The translations under genes were made by a program, and so were the position numbers. The notes beneath the pieces were generated by a model. It saw only the letters and a list, made by a program, of their open reading frames with translations, was not told the origin of the DNA and did not search any database. Below, in pieces: positions 16,760 to 24,259 of a stretch of DNA of 64,000 bases. Position 1 is the first letter of the stretch, and the number at the start of each line of letters is the position of its first letter. Origin of the DNA: Terrabacter aerolatus (lineage in GTDB: Bacteria; Actinomycetota; Actinomycetes; Actinomycetales; Dermatophilaceae); NCBI RefSeq assembly GCF_007991735.1, contig NZ_BJYX01000002.1:186001-250000 (forward strand), given 5' to 3'.

Positions 16760-17845
16760 TCAGACGGCCGACAGCGCCCGGTCGAGATCGGCCCACAGGT
16801 CCTCGACGTTCTCGATCCCCACCGAGAGGCGCAGCAGGCTCTCGGGCACCTGCGTGGACTCGGACGGGTGGCGGCGGCGGCGCTCCACCTGCGACTCCAC
16901 GCCCCCGAGACTCGTCGAGTGCAGCCACACCCGGGTCGCGGCGCACACCCGCTCGGCCGCGTCGGCGTCACCCGCGACGTCGATCGACAGGATGGCGCCC
17001 GCACCGGGGTAGCGGACGCGCGCGACCGAAGGGTGTCCTTCGAGGCGGGCGGCGAGCTCGGCGGCGTTGGCGCTCGCACGCTCCAGCCGCACCGACAGCG
17101 TGCGCAGCCCGCGCAGGGCGAGGTAGACCTCCATCGGGCCGGCGATCGCGCCGTGCAGCGTGCGGTGCCGGCGCAGGCGCTCACCCAGCTCGCGCCCGCG
17201 CTCGGTGTCGCCGACGACCGTCGCCCCGAGCACGACGTCGCTGTGCCCGGAGAGGTACTTCGTCACCGAGTGCACGACGACATCGGCGCCGAGGGACAGG
17301 GGGCGGCAGAGCAACGGTGTCGACAGCGTGTTGTCGACGACGCTCGTCACACCGACCTCGCGGGCGCGCGCCAGGACGACGTCGAGCTCGATGACGTCCA
17401 TGAGCGGGTTCGTCGGCGACTCGAGCCACACGAGTTCGGCGGTGTCGAGGGCGGCGAGGAATCCGGCCGTGTCGGTGGCGTGCACCCGGACGACGGTCCC
17501 GCCGGCCTGCTCGTGGGCCGCGAGGAGGTCGCCGGTGCCGTTGTAGGTCGTGTCGGGGGCGACCACGGTGCCGCCGGCGGGCAGCAGGGACAGGGCCGCC
17601 GAGATGGCGCCCATTCCCGAGGCGTGCACGAGCGCACGCCCGCCCTCGAGACCGCCGAGAGCCTCCTCGAAGGCGTTCCACGTCGGGTTGCCCGACCGGG
17701 CGTAGTTGACGACGCCGTCCGCGGCATACGTGGACGTCAGCTCGACACCCACGTTGACCGAGGCCCCGGGGGAGCGCTCGGGACGACCGGACGCCACGAG
17801 GAACGTCTCCACCTGCAGCTGCTGCGAGTCCTCTTCCCTGACCAC
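16760..17845 (-). CDS. PLP-dependent transsulfuration enzyme (cystathionine gamma-synthase/lyase family)
   Basis: 361 residues. Family marks in order: YARSGNPTW (tyrosine and arginine of the neighbouring active site), GRALVHASGMGAISAALSL (PLP phosphate loop), VWLESPTNPLMDV, SVVDNTLSTPLLCRPL (aspartate binding the pyridine N), HSVTKYLSGHSDVV with the PLP lysine, and SLGGVESQVERRRRHP near the end. It cannot be split by eye between cystathionine gamma-lyase, gamma-synthase and related enzymes of Met/Cys metabolism. The frame is open upstream, but GTG at 17845 gives the family N-terminus and has a leaderless -10 box six bases away. Divergent from ddl. Confidence 0.88.
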   Translation of the reverse strand: MVREEDSQQLQVETFLVASGRPERSPGASVNVGVELTSTYAADGVVNYARSGNPTWNAFEEALGGLEGGRALVHASGMGAISAALSLLPAGGTVVAPDTTYNGTGDLLAAHEQAGGTVVRVHATDTAGFLAALDTAELVWLESPTNPLMDVIELDVVLARAREVGVTSVVDNTLSTPLLCRPLSLGADVVVHSVTKYLSGHSDVVLGATVVGDTERGRELGERLRRHRTLHGAIAGPMEVYLALRGLRTLSVRLERASANAAELAARLEGHPSVARVRYPGAGAILSIDVAGDADAAERVCAATRVWLHSTSLGGVESQVERRRRHPSESTQVPESLLRLSVGIENVEDLWADLDRALSAV

Positions 17846-17851
17846 GACGTC

Positions 17852-17857
17852 AGGGTA
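17852..17857 (-). promoter_or_regulatory. -10 box of a leaderless promoter (gene at 17845)
   Basis: TACCCT on the minus strand, six bases before the GTG start at 17845, with no ribosome-binding site. It fits the TANNNT pattern of actinobacterial leaderless messages. Confidence 0.5.
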
Positions 17858-17880
17858 CGAGCGGGGCCCACGAGGCGGGA

Positions 17881-17886
17881 TAGAGT
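17881..17886 (+). promoter_or_regulatory. -10 box of a leaderless promoter (ddl)
   Basis: TAGAGT, eight bases before the ddl ATG at 17895, with no Shine-Dalgarno sequence between. It is divergent from the leaderless promoter at 17852. Confidence 0.5.
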
Positions 17887-17894
17887 CTCGTCTG

Positions 17895-19034
17895 ATGACC
17901 ACGGACCAGCCCCAGCCCGACCAGCCGAGCCGCCGCCCCCGCGTCGCCATCGTCTTCGGAGGCCGCTCCTCCGAGCATGCCGTCTCCTGCGCCACGGCCG
18001 CCGGAGTCCTGCGCGCCATCGACCGGAGCAAGTACGACATCGTGCCCATCGGCATCTCCCGCGACGGCCAGTGGGTCCTCGCCGCCGACGACCCGAGCCG
18101 CTTCGAGCTGACCGCCGGGCGCACGCCCGAGGTCGAGCCGAGCGCCGCGCACGTCGTCCTGCCACTCTCGACGCGCGAGACCTCCCTGACCGTCCTCGAG
18201 AGCGGACAGCCCCCGCAGGAGCTCGGCCAGGTCGACGTCGTCTTCCCGCTGCTCCACGGCCCGTTCGGCGAGGACGGCACCCTCCAGGGCTTCCTCGAGC
18301 TCTCCGACGTGCGCTACGTCGGCTCCGGCGTCCTCGCGTCCGCGGCGGGCATGGACAAGCACTACATGAAGCTCGTCTTCGCCGGGCACGGCCTGCCCGT
18401 CGGGCCGTATGCCGTCATCACCGACCGCGCGTGGCGCACCGACCGCGCCGCGGCCATGGACGCCTGCGCCGGCCTGACCTACCCCCTCTTCGTCAAGCCG
18501 GCCCGCGCCGGGTCCTCCATGGGGATCACCCGTGTCGACGACCCCGCCGGCCTCGAGGCCGCCATCGAGGTCGCCCGCGAGCACGACCCCAAGGTGCTCG
18601 TCGAGGAGGGCATCGTCGGGCGCGAGATCGAGTGCGCGGTGCTCGAGGGCCACGGCACCTCCGGGCCGCGCACCTCCGAGGTCGGCGAGATCGCCATCCA
18701 CGACAACCACGCCTTCTACGACTTCGAGGCGAAGTACCTCGCTGAGGCCGACGTCGACCTCAGCTGCCCGGCCGACGTGCCGGAGGAGGTCGCCAAGGAG
18801 GTGCGGCGCCTGGCGGCCGAGGCGTTCGAGTCCCTCGGGTGCGAGGGGCTCGCCCGCGTCGACTGCTTCTACACCGCCGACGGCCGGGTCGTCATCAACG
18901 AGATCAACACGATGCCCGGCTTCACGCCGCACTCGATGTACCCGCGGATGTGGGCGGCCTCGGGCCTGGAGTACCCCGACCTCATCGACGAGCTCATCTC
19001 GCTCGCGCTCGAGCGCCGCACCGGCCTGCGCTGA
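17895..19034 (+). CDS. ddl: D-alanine--D-alanine ligase
   Basis: 379 residues. ATP-grasp enzyme that joins two D-alanines for the peptidoglycan pentapeptide. Visible: VAIVFGGRSSEHAVSC at the N-terminus, FPLLHGPFGEDGTLQGFLEL, KPARAGSSMGITRV (nucleotide-binding loop), VEEGIVGREIE, and the Mg-binding INEINTMPGFTPHSMYPRMW. ATG at 17895 is used; the longer open frame upstream lies over the divergent promoter. No vancomycin-resistance partners are nearby, so a normal housekeeping role is likely. Confidence 0.97.
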   Translation: MTTDQPQPDQPSRRPRVAIVFGGRSSEHAVSCATAAGVLRAIDRSKYDIVPIGISRDGQWVLAADDPSRFELTAGRTPEVEPSAAHVVLPLSTRETSLTVLESGQPPQELGQVDVVFPLLHGPFGEDGTLQGFLELSDVRYVGSGVLASAAGMDKHYMKLVFAGHGLPVGPYAVITDRAWRTDRAAAMDACAGLTYPLFVKPARAGSSMGITRVDDPAGLEAAIEVAREHDPKVLVEEGIVGREIECAVLEGHGTSGPRTSEVGEIAIHDNHAFYDFEAKYLAEADVDLSCPADVPEEVAKEVRRLAAEAFESLGCEGLARVDCFYTADGRVVINEINTMPGFTPHSMYPRMWAASGLEYPDLIDELISLALERRTGLR

Positions 19035-19090
19035 CCGACCCGGCCGCGCCTGCACCCGCCCCACGGCAGCCGGCCACCCGGCATACGCGA

Positions 19091-19537
19091 TCAGGAGCAG
19101 TGGCGCCCGTTGGCGGGCAGTGACCTCGCCACGGCCGTGAAGGCCGGCAGCAGCAGCGGCACCGCACCGTAGGTGCCGGGGGCGAGCACCTCGATGGCCG
19201 GGTCGCGGCCGTAGGTCGTGGCCGCCGACCCGTCGCTGAGCGGGCGCACCACCCAGTCGACACCGTCGACGGTGACGCAGTCCTGCGTCGTGGGTGCGAG
19301 GGGGTCCATGCCGCAGCGCGCGATGATCGCGGGGTCGCCCCAGGCGGCCACGGACGGGTCCTCGGGCTGCGTCGCCGCTCGGGTGTTCCCGCTGACGGAG
19401 GCGGGCCACGCGGCGGAGGCGCACACGGGAGCCGACGCCTGCGGGGCGAGGGCGACCTCGGGCGCGTGGGTGCACGCGGACAGCACGACGGCGGCGCCGA
19501 TGAGCGCCGCCGTCGTGGGGAACAGGCGTCCGGTCAG
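19091..19537 (-). CDS. DUF3515 lipoprotein, apparently with a non-canonical CTG start
   Basis: The body matches the short actinobacterial DUF3515 family (PVCASAAWPASVSG, IIARCGMDPLAPTT, DCVTVDGVDWVV, PAFTAVARSLPANGRHCS). The nearest ATG/GTG/TTG in frame is GTG at 19486, which would leave only four residues before the lipobox cysteine. Extending to CTG at 19537 gives LTGRLFPTTAALIGAAVVLS before that cysteine, a textbook lipoprotein signal, with GAGG about eight bases upstream of the CTG, overlapping the previous stop. I therefore place the start at 19537 (148 residues); 19486 is the fallback. Function unknown, likely on the outer membrane face. Downstream of the Lrp-like gene in the same direction. 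Confidence 0.72.
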   Translation of the reverse strand: MTGRLFPTTAALIGAAVVLSACTHAPEVALAPQASAPVCASAAWPASVSGNTRAATQPEDPSVAAWGDPAIIARCGMDPLAPTTQDCVTVDGVDWVVRPLSDGSAATTYGRDPAIEVLAPGTYGAVPLLLPAFTAVARSLPANGRHCS

Positions 19538-19547
19538 GGGGCCGGCC

Positions 19548-19781
19548 TCAGACGTGGACGACCGTGCAGGTCAGGGTCCGGGTGATGCCGGGGACGTCCT
19601 GGAGCTTCGCGATGACGAGGCGGCCCAGGTCGTCGACGTTGGCGGCCTCCACGCGGGCGATGACGTCGTAGGGACCGGTCACGTCCTCGGCGAGGGTCAC
19701 GCCCGAGATCCCGGCGATCTGCTCCGCCACGCTCGCGGCCTTGCCGACTTCGGTCTGAATCAGGATGTAGGCCTGGACCAC
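19548..19781 (-). CDS. Stand-alone Lrp/AsnC ligand-binding (RAM) domain protein
   Basis: 77 residues, only the C-terminal effector domain of Lrp/AsnC regulators and no helix-turn-helix: VQAYILIQTEVGKAASVAE, GPYDVIARVEAANVDDLG, VPGITRTLTCTVVHV. Such proteins form oligomers that bind amino acids and may modulate full-length Lrp proteins. GTG at 19781 has GAGGTGACAC upstream. The next gene (DUF3515) overlaps or nearly abuts the stop. Its target is unknown. Confidence 0.88.
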   Translation of the reverse strand: MVQAYILIQTEVGKAASVAEQIAGISGVTLAEDVTGPYDVIARVEAANVDDLGRLVIAKLQDVPGITRTLTCTVVHV

Positions 19782-19998
19782 GTGTCACCTCACTGTGTGT
19801 CGATCGTTGGTCGGCCGTGCGTGGGCGCGAGGGCCCGCACGGACCGGTCGGAACGGCAGGTCCCAGTGTGACTGTGACCGTGCCCTGACGCTACCTTGCC
19901 ATGGGGCTCCACGTCCCCTGGAAACCGGGCCCGGCGAGGGCCGTCCACCGGAAGGGTGTGTGACCGTGCCGAACGTCCGACGGCTCGAACGGGGGCCG

Positions 19999-20967
19999 AT
20001 GATGACGGGTGGCACCCCGTTGCGCTCGCTCGACGAGGACGAGCTGCTGGGACGCATCCTGCCCGGCTTCCCGGCGAGCAAGGACCTCGTCGTCGCGCCC
20101 GGTGACGACGCGGCCGTCCTGCACACCTCGGGGCGCGTCATCGCCACGACCGACACCGTCGTCCTCGGCCGCGACTGGCTCGACGCCTGGTCGTCGGGCG
20201 CCGACATCGGTCACAAGGTCGTCGCCCAGAACCTCGCCGACGTGGCGGCCATGGGTGGCCATCCCACCGGTGTCCTCGTCACGCTCGTCGCCGACCCCGA
20301 GCTCTCGCTCGAGTGGGTGCTCGACCACGTGCGCGGTCTCGCCGAGGCCTGCCTCGCGGCCGGGGTGGCGGTACTCGGCGGAGACCTGTCGTCGGCGCCG
20401 GCCGGCGTCGTCATGGTCTCGGTCACGGCCCTCGGGCGCCTCGACGGCGAGCCGGTGCTGCGCTCCGGGGCCCGGGCCGGCGACGTCCTCGCGGTCCGGG
20501 GCTCGCTGGGCCTGGCGGACGCCGGGCTGCGACTGCTCCAGGCCGACACCGTCGACCTGCTGCCAGTGGCGGTGGAGCGTCAGCGCCGTCCCGAGCCGCC
20601 GCTCGCCGCCGGTCCGGAGGCGGCCGCCGCAGGCGCCACCGCGATGCTCGACCTCAGCGACGGTCTGCTGCGCGACGGGGGCCGGATCGCGCGCGCGAGC
20701 CGCGTCGTCATCGACCTCGTCCCGCAGGCGCTCGCGCCAGACGTCGCCGCCCTGAGCGGGGCGCTCGGGGCCGAGGCCGCCCTCGACTGCGTGCTCGCCG
20801 GAGGGGAGGAGCACTCGCTGCTCGCCACCTTCCCGACCGGTTCGCTCCCGGAGGGGTGGCGAGCCATCGGTTCGGTCCGGGACCCGGCCGGGGGCGAGGC
20901 GCCCGGCATCGTCGTGGCCGGGCGCGCCGTCGCCCACACGGGGTGGGACCACTTCCGCGACGCGTGA
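19999..20967 (+). CDS. thiL: Thiamine-monophosphate kinase
   Basis: 322 residues. Phosphorylates thiamine monophosphate to the active diphosphate. PurM-like fold marks: APGDDAAVLHTS, ATTDTVVLGRDW, KVVAQNLADVAAMGG, AVLGGDLSS, DLSDGLLRDGGRIA and LAGGEEHSLLATF. The last differs from the common GGEDYEL. ATG at 19999 gives the family N-terminus (LDEDELLGRILP); GTG at 19966 or 19960 upstream is possible. No TPP riboswitch-like sequence was recognised upstream. It converges with rpmB, separated by a shared terminator. Confidence 0.92.
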   Translation: MMTGGTPLRSLDEDELLGRILPGFPASKDLVVAPGDDAAVLHTSGRVIATTDTVVLGRDWLDAWSSGADIGHKVVAQNLADVAAMGGHPTGVLVTLVADPELSLEWVLDHVRGLAEACLAAGVAVLGGDLSSAPAGVVMVSVTALGRLDGEPVLRSGARAGDVLAVRGSLGLADAGLRLLQADTVDLLPVAVERQRRPEPPLAAGPEAAAAGATAMLDLSDGLLRDGGRIARASRVVIDLVPQALAPDVAALSGALGAEAALDCVLAGGEEHSLLATFPTGSLPEGWRAIGSVRDPAGGEAPGIVVAGRAVAHTGWDHFRDA

Positions 20968-21136
20968 GCGCGAGGCGGCAGGTCCTGGATCCACCGCGAC
21001 CTGCCGACCGGCCGACCGGCCGGAGCCACGACGTGGCAGACGAGACGACGGGGTGTGCCGTGTGCGCGGAGACCTCGGCCGCCGGCCTTCGCCGGTCACG
21101 GCGTCGGTCACGGCGTCCGTCGCGCCGGATATGACA

Positions 21137-21167
21137 AGAGGCCGGCCCCTTACGGGAACCGGCCTCT
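21137..21167. terminator. Bidirectional terminator between thiL and rpmB
   Basis: AGAGGCCGG (21137-21145) and CCGGCCTCT (21159-21167) pair across a 13-base loop; on the minus strand TTGTCAT follows. It sits between the convergent ends of thiL and rpmB. Confidence 0.65.
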
Positions 21168-21187
21168 CGACGTTGGTGAGGGTTCGC

Positions 21188-21376
21188 TCAGCGAACGACC
21201 TTGCCCGCCTTGAGGCAGGAGGTGCAGACGTTGAGTCGCTTCGGCGTCACACCGTCCACCAGCGTCCGAACGCGCTGGATGTTGGGGTTCCAGCGGCGCT
21301 TGGTGCGGCGGTGCGAGTGCGAGATGTTGTGACCGAAGCTCGGTCCCTTGCCGCAGACGTCGCAGTTGGCAGCCAC
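21188..21376 (-). CDS. rpmB: 50S ribosomal protein L28
   Basis: 62 residues. Zinc-ribbon (C+) form: [18 protein letters not shown] with the first cysteine pair and [14 protein letters not shown] with the second. GTG at 21376 follows GGAGATACCC. The promoter boxes lie about 115 bases upstream, leaving a sizeable leader. It is the house-keeping zinc-binding paralogue rather than a zinc-independent copy. Confidence 0.96.
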   Translation of the reverse strand: MAANCDVCGKGPSFGHNISHSHRRTKRRWNPNIQRVRTLVDGVTPKRLNVCTSCLKAGKVVR

Positions 21377-21486
21377 GGGTATCTCCTGAAAGTTCGATGT
21401 CGACGAAATGCTGTGCTCCACCACCGGATCGGGTCGACGCACACGAGGGCGCGCGTCACCCCGCAGTGCACGGGGGGAACCGGTAA

Positions 21487-21516
21487 AGAGTAGCCGACGA
21501 CTCGCTCGGACGACAA
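21487..21516 (-). promoter_or_regulatory. Candidate rpmB promoter
   Basis: On the minus strand TTGTCG (21516-21511), 18 bases, TACTCT (21492-21487). The leader to the rpmB start is roughly 105 bases. Both boxes fit an actinobacterial housekeeping promoter. Confidence 0.5.
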
Positions 21517-21555
21517 AACGGCGATGCGGGCTGCCGCCCCAGCGCCCGGACCCGG

Positions 21556-22332
21556 TCACGCGAAGACGCGGGCCGACTCGACGAGCTGCACGGCATACGC
21601 AGGGCCGTGGGACGCCGCGTGCACCGCGAGGGGGTGCAGCTGGTGCAGCTCGACGAGCTCTCGCCACCCCCGCTCCAGCCCGGCGGCCTCCTCGTAGGCG
21701 GCGACGACACGGTCGAGGCCGGGGCACCCGAAGAGGGCGAGCATCGCGAGGTCCGTGAGCCCGTGGCCGCCGTGCGCGGCCGGGTCGATGAGGACCGCGC
21801 CCTGCGCGGTGAAGACGACGTTGCCCGACCAGAGGTCGCCGTGGATCCGGGCCGGAGCCCGGCTGTCGTCGAAGTCGCCGGCGAGGAGGCGGTCGCAGAC
21901 CCGGTCGACGATGCGCGCGCCGGCAGGCTCGAGGTGGCCGTGGTCGACGGCCCGCCGCACGAAGGGACGCACCCGCTGCTCCGCGTAGAACGCGCCCCAG
22001 GTCGGGGTGGGGTCGTTGCTCTGGCGCTGGCGACCGATCCACGCACCACTCGTCCAGCCGGCCGGCGGGGATCCGAAGGCGGGAGCGCCGGACCCGTGCG
22101 TGACCGCGAGCCCGCGTCCGAGGGCCTCCGCGGACGCAGGGGTCGGCCGCGTGGGCTGCAGTCGCGCGAGGTCGATGTGGTCGGCGGCGACGGCGCGCAC
22201 CTCGACGACCCGGGCCCCGCCGTGCAGCTCGGGCTCGGCGAGCCAGCGCAGGCCGGCCGCCTCGACCTCGAAGAAGCCTTCGGGCGCCGCAGGCCACGAC
22301 TTGCGGTGGTGGGCGGGGGACGTGCTCGACAC
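21556..22332 (-). CDS. Fructosamine kinase family protein
   Basis: 258 residues. Protein-kinase-like fold acting on glycated amines or related sugars: N-terminal [17 protein letters not shown], catalytic [14 protein letters not shown] (Brenner motif HxDxxxxN) near residue 180, and [19 protein letters not shown] with the metal-binding aspartate. Protein repair by deglycation is the known role of relatives; the bacterial substrate may differ. Of two GTG starts (22341, 22332), 22332 is preferred because a TAGCGT -10 box lies seven bases before it. Same direction as rpmB, divergent from the FakA-like gene. Confidence 0.88.
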   Translation of the reverse strand: MSSTSPAHHRKSWPAAPEGFFEVEAAGLRWLAEPELHGGARVVEVRAVAADHIDLARLQPTRPTPASAEALGRGLAVTHGSGAPAFGSPPAGWTSGAWIGRQRQSNDPTPTWGAFYAEQRVRPFVRRAVDHGHLEPAGARIVDRVCDRLLAGDFDDSRAPARIHGDLWSGNVVFTAQGAVLIDPAAHGGHGLTDLAMLALFGCPGLDRVVAAYEEAAGLERGWRELVELHQLHPLAVHAASHGPAYAVQLVESARVFA

Positions 22333-22339
22333 GGCGACC

Positions 22340-22345
22340 ACGCTA
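22340..22345 (-). promoter_or_regulatory. -10 box of a leaderless promoter (fructosamine kinase)
   Basis: TAGCGT on the minus strand, seven bases before GTG at 22332, with no ribosome-binding site. It overlaps the alternative GTG at 22341, which argues against that start. Confidence 0.5.
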
Positions 22346-22497
22346 GCCGCACCCGGCGGCATCCACCCGGCACGGAGCGGCGCATGCGACGGTCCGGTCG
22401 AGGCGCTAGCCTGCCGAGGATCGGCAGGGCCAGCCGCCCGTCCGATCTCCGGACCGACATCCGGACGCCAGGTCCCGCACGACGAGAAGGAGGTCCG

Positions 22498-24258
22498 ATG
22501 CCCGGCGCCGAGCCGATGCCCGAAGGACCCCTCACGCTGCTCGACCTCGTCGCCGTCCGTCGGTGGGCGGTGCTGACCCGCTCGCTCTTCGCCGCCCGCC
22601 GGGCCGAGATCGATGCCCTCAACGTCTTCCCGGTGCCCGACGGCGACACGGGGACGAACCTCTACCTCACCTTCGACGGCGCGGTCGAGCGCACCCTCGC
22701 CACGAGCGACGTCACGACGGCCGACGCCCTGCTGTCGGTCTTCGCCAAGCACCTGCTGTGGACCGCCCGCGGCAACTCGGGCGTCATCCTCAGCCAGCTG
22801 GCGCGCGGTCTGGCCGAGGGGTGCGCGGGAGCCGCCGAGATCGACGGGCGGGTCCTGGCCGTGGCTCTCCGCCAGGCCGAGGCCCGGGCTCGCCAGGCGG
22901 TGACGGACCCCAAGGAGGGGACGATCCTCACGGTCGCCAGCGCGATGGCCCAGGCCGCCGAGGGCGCCTGCGCCGCGGTGGCCGACGACACCGGTGCCGC
23001 GGCCACCGCGGGCGGTGACACCGGCGGTGACGCCCCCGTCGGCGTCCACCCCGTCGCCCTGGCTGCCGTCGAGGCCTCGCGGGAGGCGCTCGCCCGCACC
23101 CCGGACCAGCTCGAGGTGCTCGCGCGTGCGGGGGTCGTCGACGCCGGTGGCGCCGGGCTCGTCGTGCTGCTCGAGTGTCTCGAGCGGGTGTGCGCCGGGC
23201 ACCGGGCCAGCTCGGGGACCGACACCACCGACCGGCGCTCCCGGCGCCGGCCCGAGACCGCGAGCGCGGCCCTCGGCGCAGGACGCCGGGGGAGCCCCGA
23301 CACCGAGGCCATCCCCGAGTTCGAGGTCATGTACCTGTTGGCCGACTCCGACGACGCCGTCGTCGAGAGCCTCCGCGCCCGACTCGTCGAGCTCGGCGAC
23401 TCGGTGCTCGTCGTGGGCGGGGACGGGGAGTGGAACGTCCACGCGCACGTCGACGACGCCGGGGCCGCCGTCGAGGCCGGCATCGAGGCGGGACGACCGC
23501 ACCGGATCCGCATCACGCGGCTCACCGACGGGCACGACACGGGAGCCCGCTTCGAGCGGGACGACGGTGCCGGCGCGACCCCGCGCTCGGGTGCCGCGAT
23601 CGTCGCGTGCGCGGCAGGCGTCGGGCTCGAGGGCCTCTTCGAGGACGCCGGCGCCGTGGTCGTGCGCTCCGGCCCCGGCCGTCGTGCCTCCACCGGTGGG
23701 CTCATCGGCGCGATCCGCGAGCAACACGCCCGGGGCGCCTCCGGGGTCGTCGTGCTGCCCAACGACGGCGACACCCTGCTCGCCGCGGCGGCAGCCGTGC
23801 GCGCCGTCGCCGACGACGGCATCGAGGCGCACCTCGTGCACGTGCGCACCGCGGTCCAGGGCATCGCGGCGCTCGCGGTCTTCGAGCGGTCGGCACCCGC
23901 CTCGGCCAACGTGCTCGCCATGCAGGAGGCCGCCTCGGCGACCCGGCACGGTGCGGTCACCGTCGCCAACCGTGCCGCCCTGACGAGCGGTGGACCGTGC
24001 GAGGCGGGGGACGTGCTCGGCGTCGTCGACGGCGACGTCGTCATCGTCGGCGCCAACCAGCTCCTCGTGACGCGGGAGGTCGTGCGTCGGCTGCTCGCGA
24101 GCGGCGGCGAGCTCGTCACCGTGGTCGCCGGCGTCGACGCGCCCGACGGGCTGCTCCAGGCGGTGGCCGACGAGGCGAGGCGCGAGCAGCACGGCATCGA
24201 GGTGTCGCTCATCGACGGCGGCCAGGCCGTCTACCCCGTCCTGCTGGGGGTGGAGTGA
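22498..24258 (+). CDS. DAK2-domain fatty acid kinase-like protein (FakA/YloV type)
   Basis: 586 residues. The N-terminal DhaL/DAK2 domain (about 1-215) carries the ADP-Mg site PVPDGDTGTNLYLTFDGAV and GNSGVILSQLARG. The middle and C-terminal domains (from about 275) match the FakA region that binds the FakB acyl carrier, with GASGVVVLPNDGD and LGVVDGDVVIVG. It probably phosphorylates exogenous fatty acids carried by DegV-type FakB proteins, none of which is in the window. ATG at 22498 follows AAGGAGG. recG starts one base after the stop, and this DAK2-recG-rsmD-coaD order is common in Gram-positive genomes. Confidence 0.88.
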   Translation: MPGAEPMPEGPLTLLDLVAVRRWAVLTRSLFAARRAEIDALNVFPVPDGDTGTNLYLTFDGAVERTLATSDVTTADALLSVFAKHLLWTARGNSGVILSQLARGLAEGCAGAAEIDGRVLAVALRQAEARARQAVTDPKEGTILTVASAMAQAAEGACAAVADDTGAAATAGGDTGGDAPVGVHPVALAAVEASREALARTPDQLEVLARAGVVDAGGAGLVVLLECLERVCAGHRASSGTDTTDRRSRRRPETASAALGAGRRGSPDTEAIPEFEVMYLLADSDDAVVESLRARLVELGDSVLVVGGDGEWNVHAHVDDAGAAVEAGIEAGRPHRIRITRLTDGHDTGARFERDDGAGATPRSGAAIVACAAGVGLEGLFEDAGAVVVRSGPGRRASTGGLIGAIREQHARGASGVVVLPNDGDTLLAAAAAVRAVADDGIEAHLVHVRTAVQGIAALAVFERSAPASANVLAMQEAASATRHGAVTVANRAALTSGGPCEAGDVLGVVDGDVVIVGANQLLVTREVVRRLLASGGELVTVVAGVDAPDGLLQAVADEARREQHGIEVSLIDGGQAVYPVLLGVE

Positions 24259-24259
24259 C

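Noticed and set aside
19880-19998. TPP riboswitch before thiL
   Set aside because: No conserved thi-box core could be found in the upstream sequence.
21607-22497. Long upstream extension of the FakA-like frame over the fructosamine kinase gene
   Set aside because: The ATG at 22498 has an excellent ribosome-binding site and the family N-terminus; the extension is antisense to a real gene.
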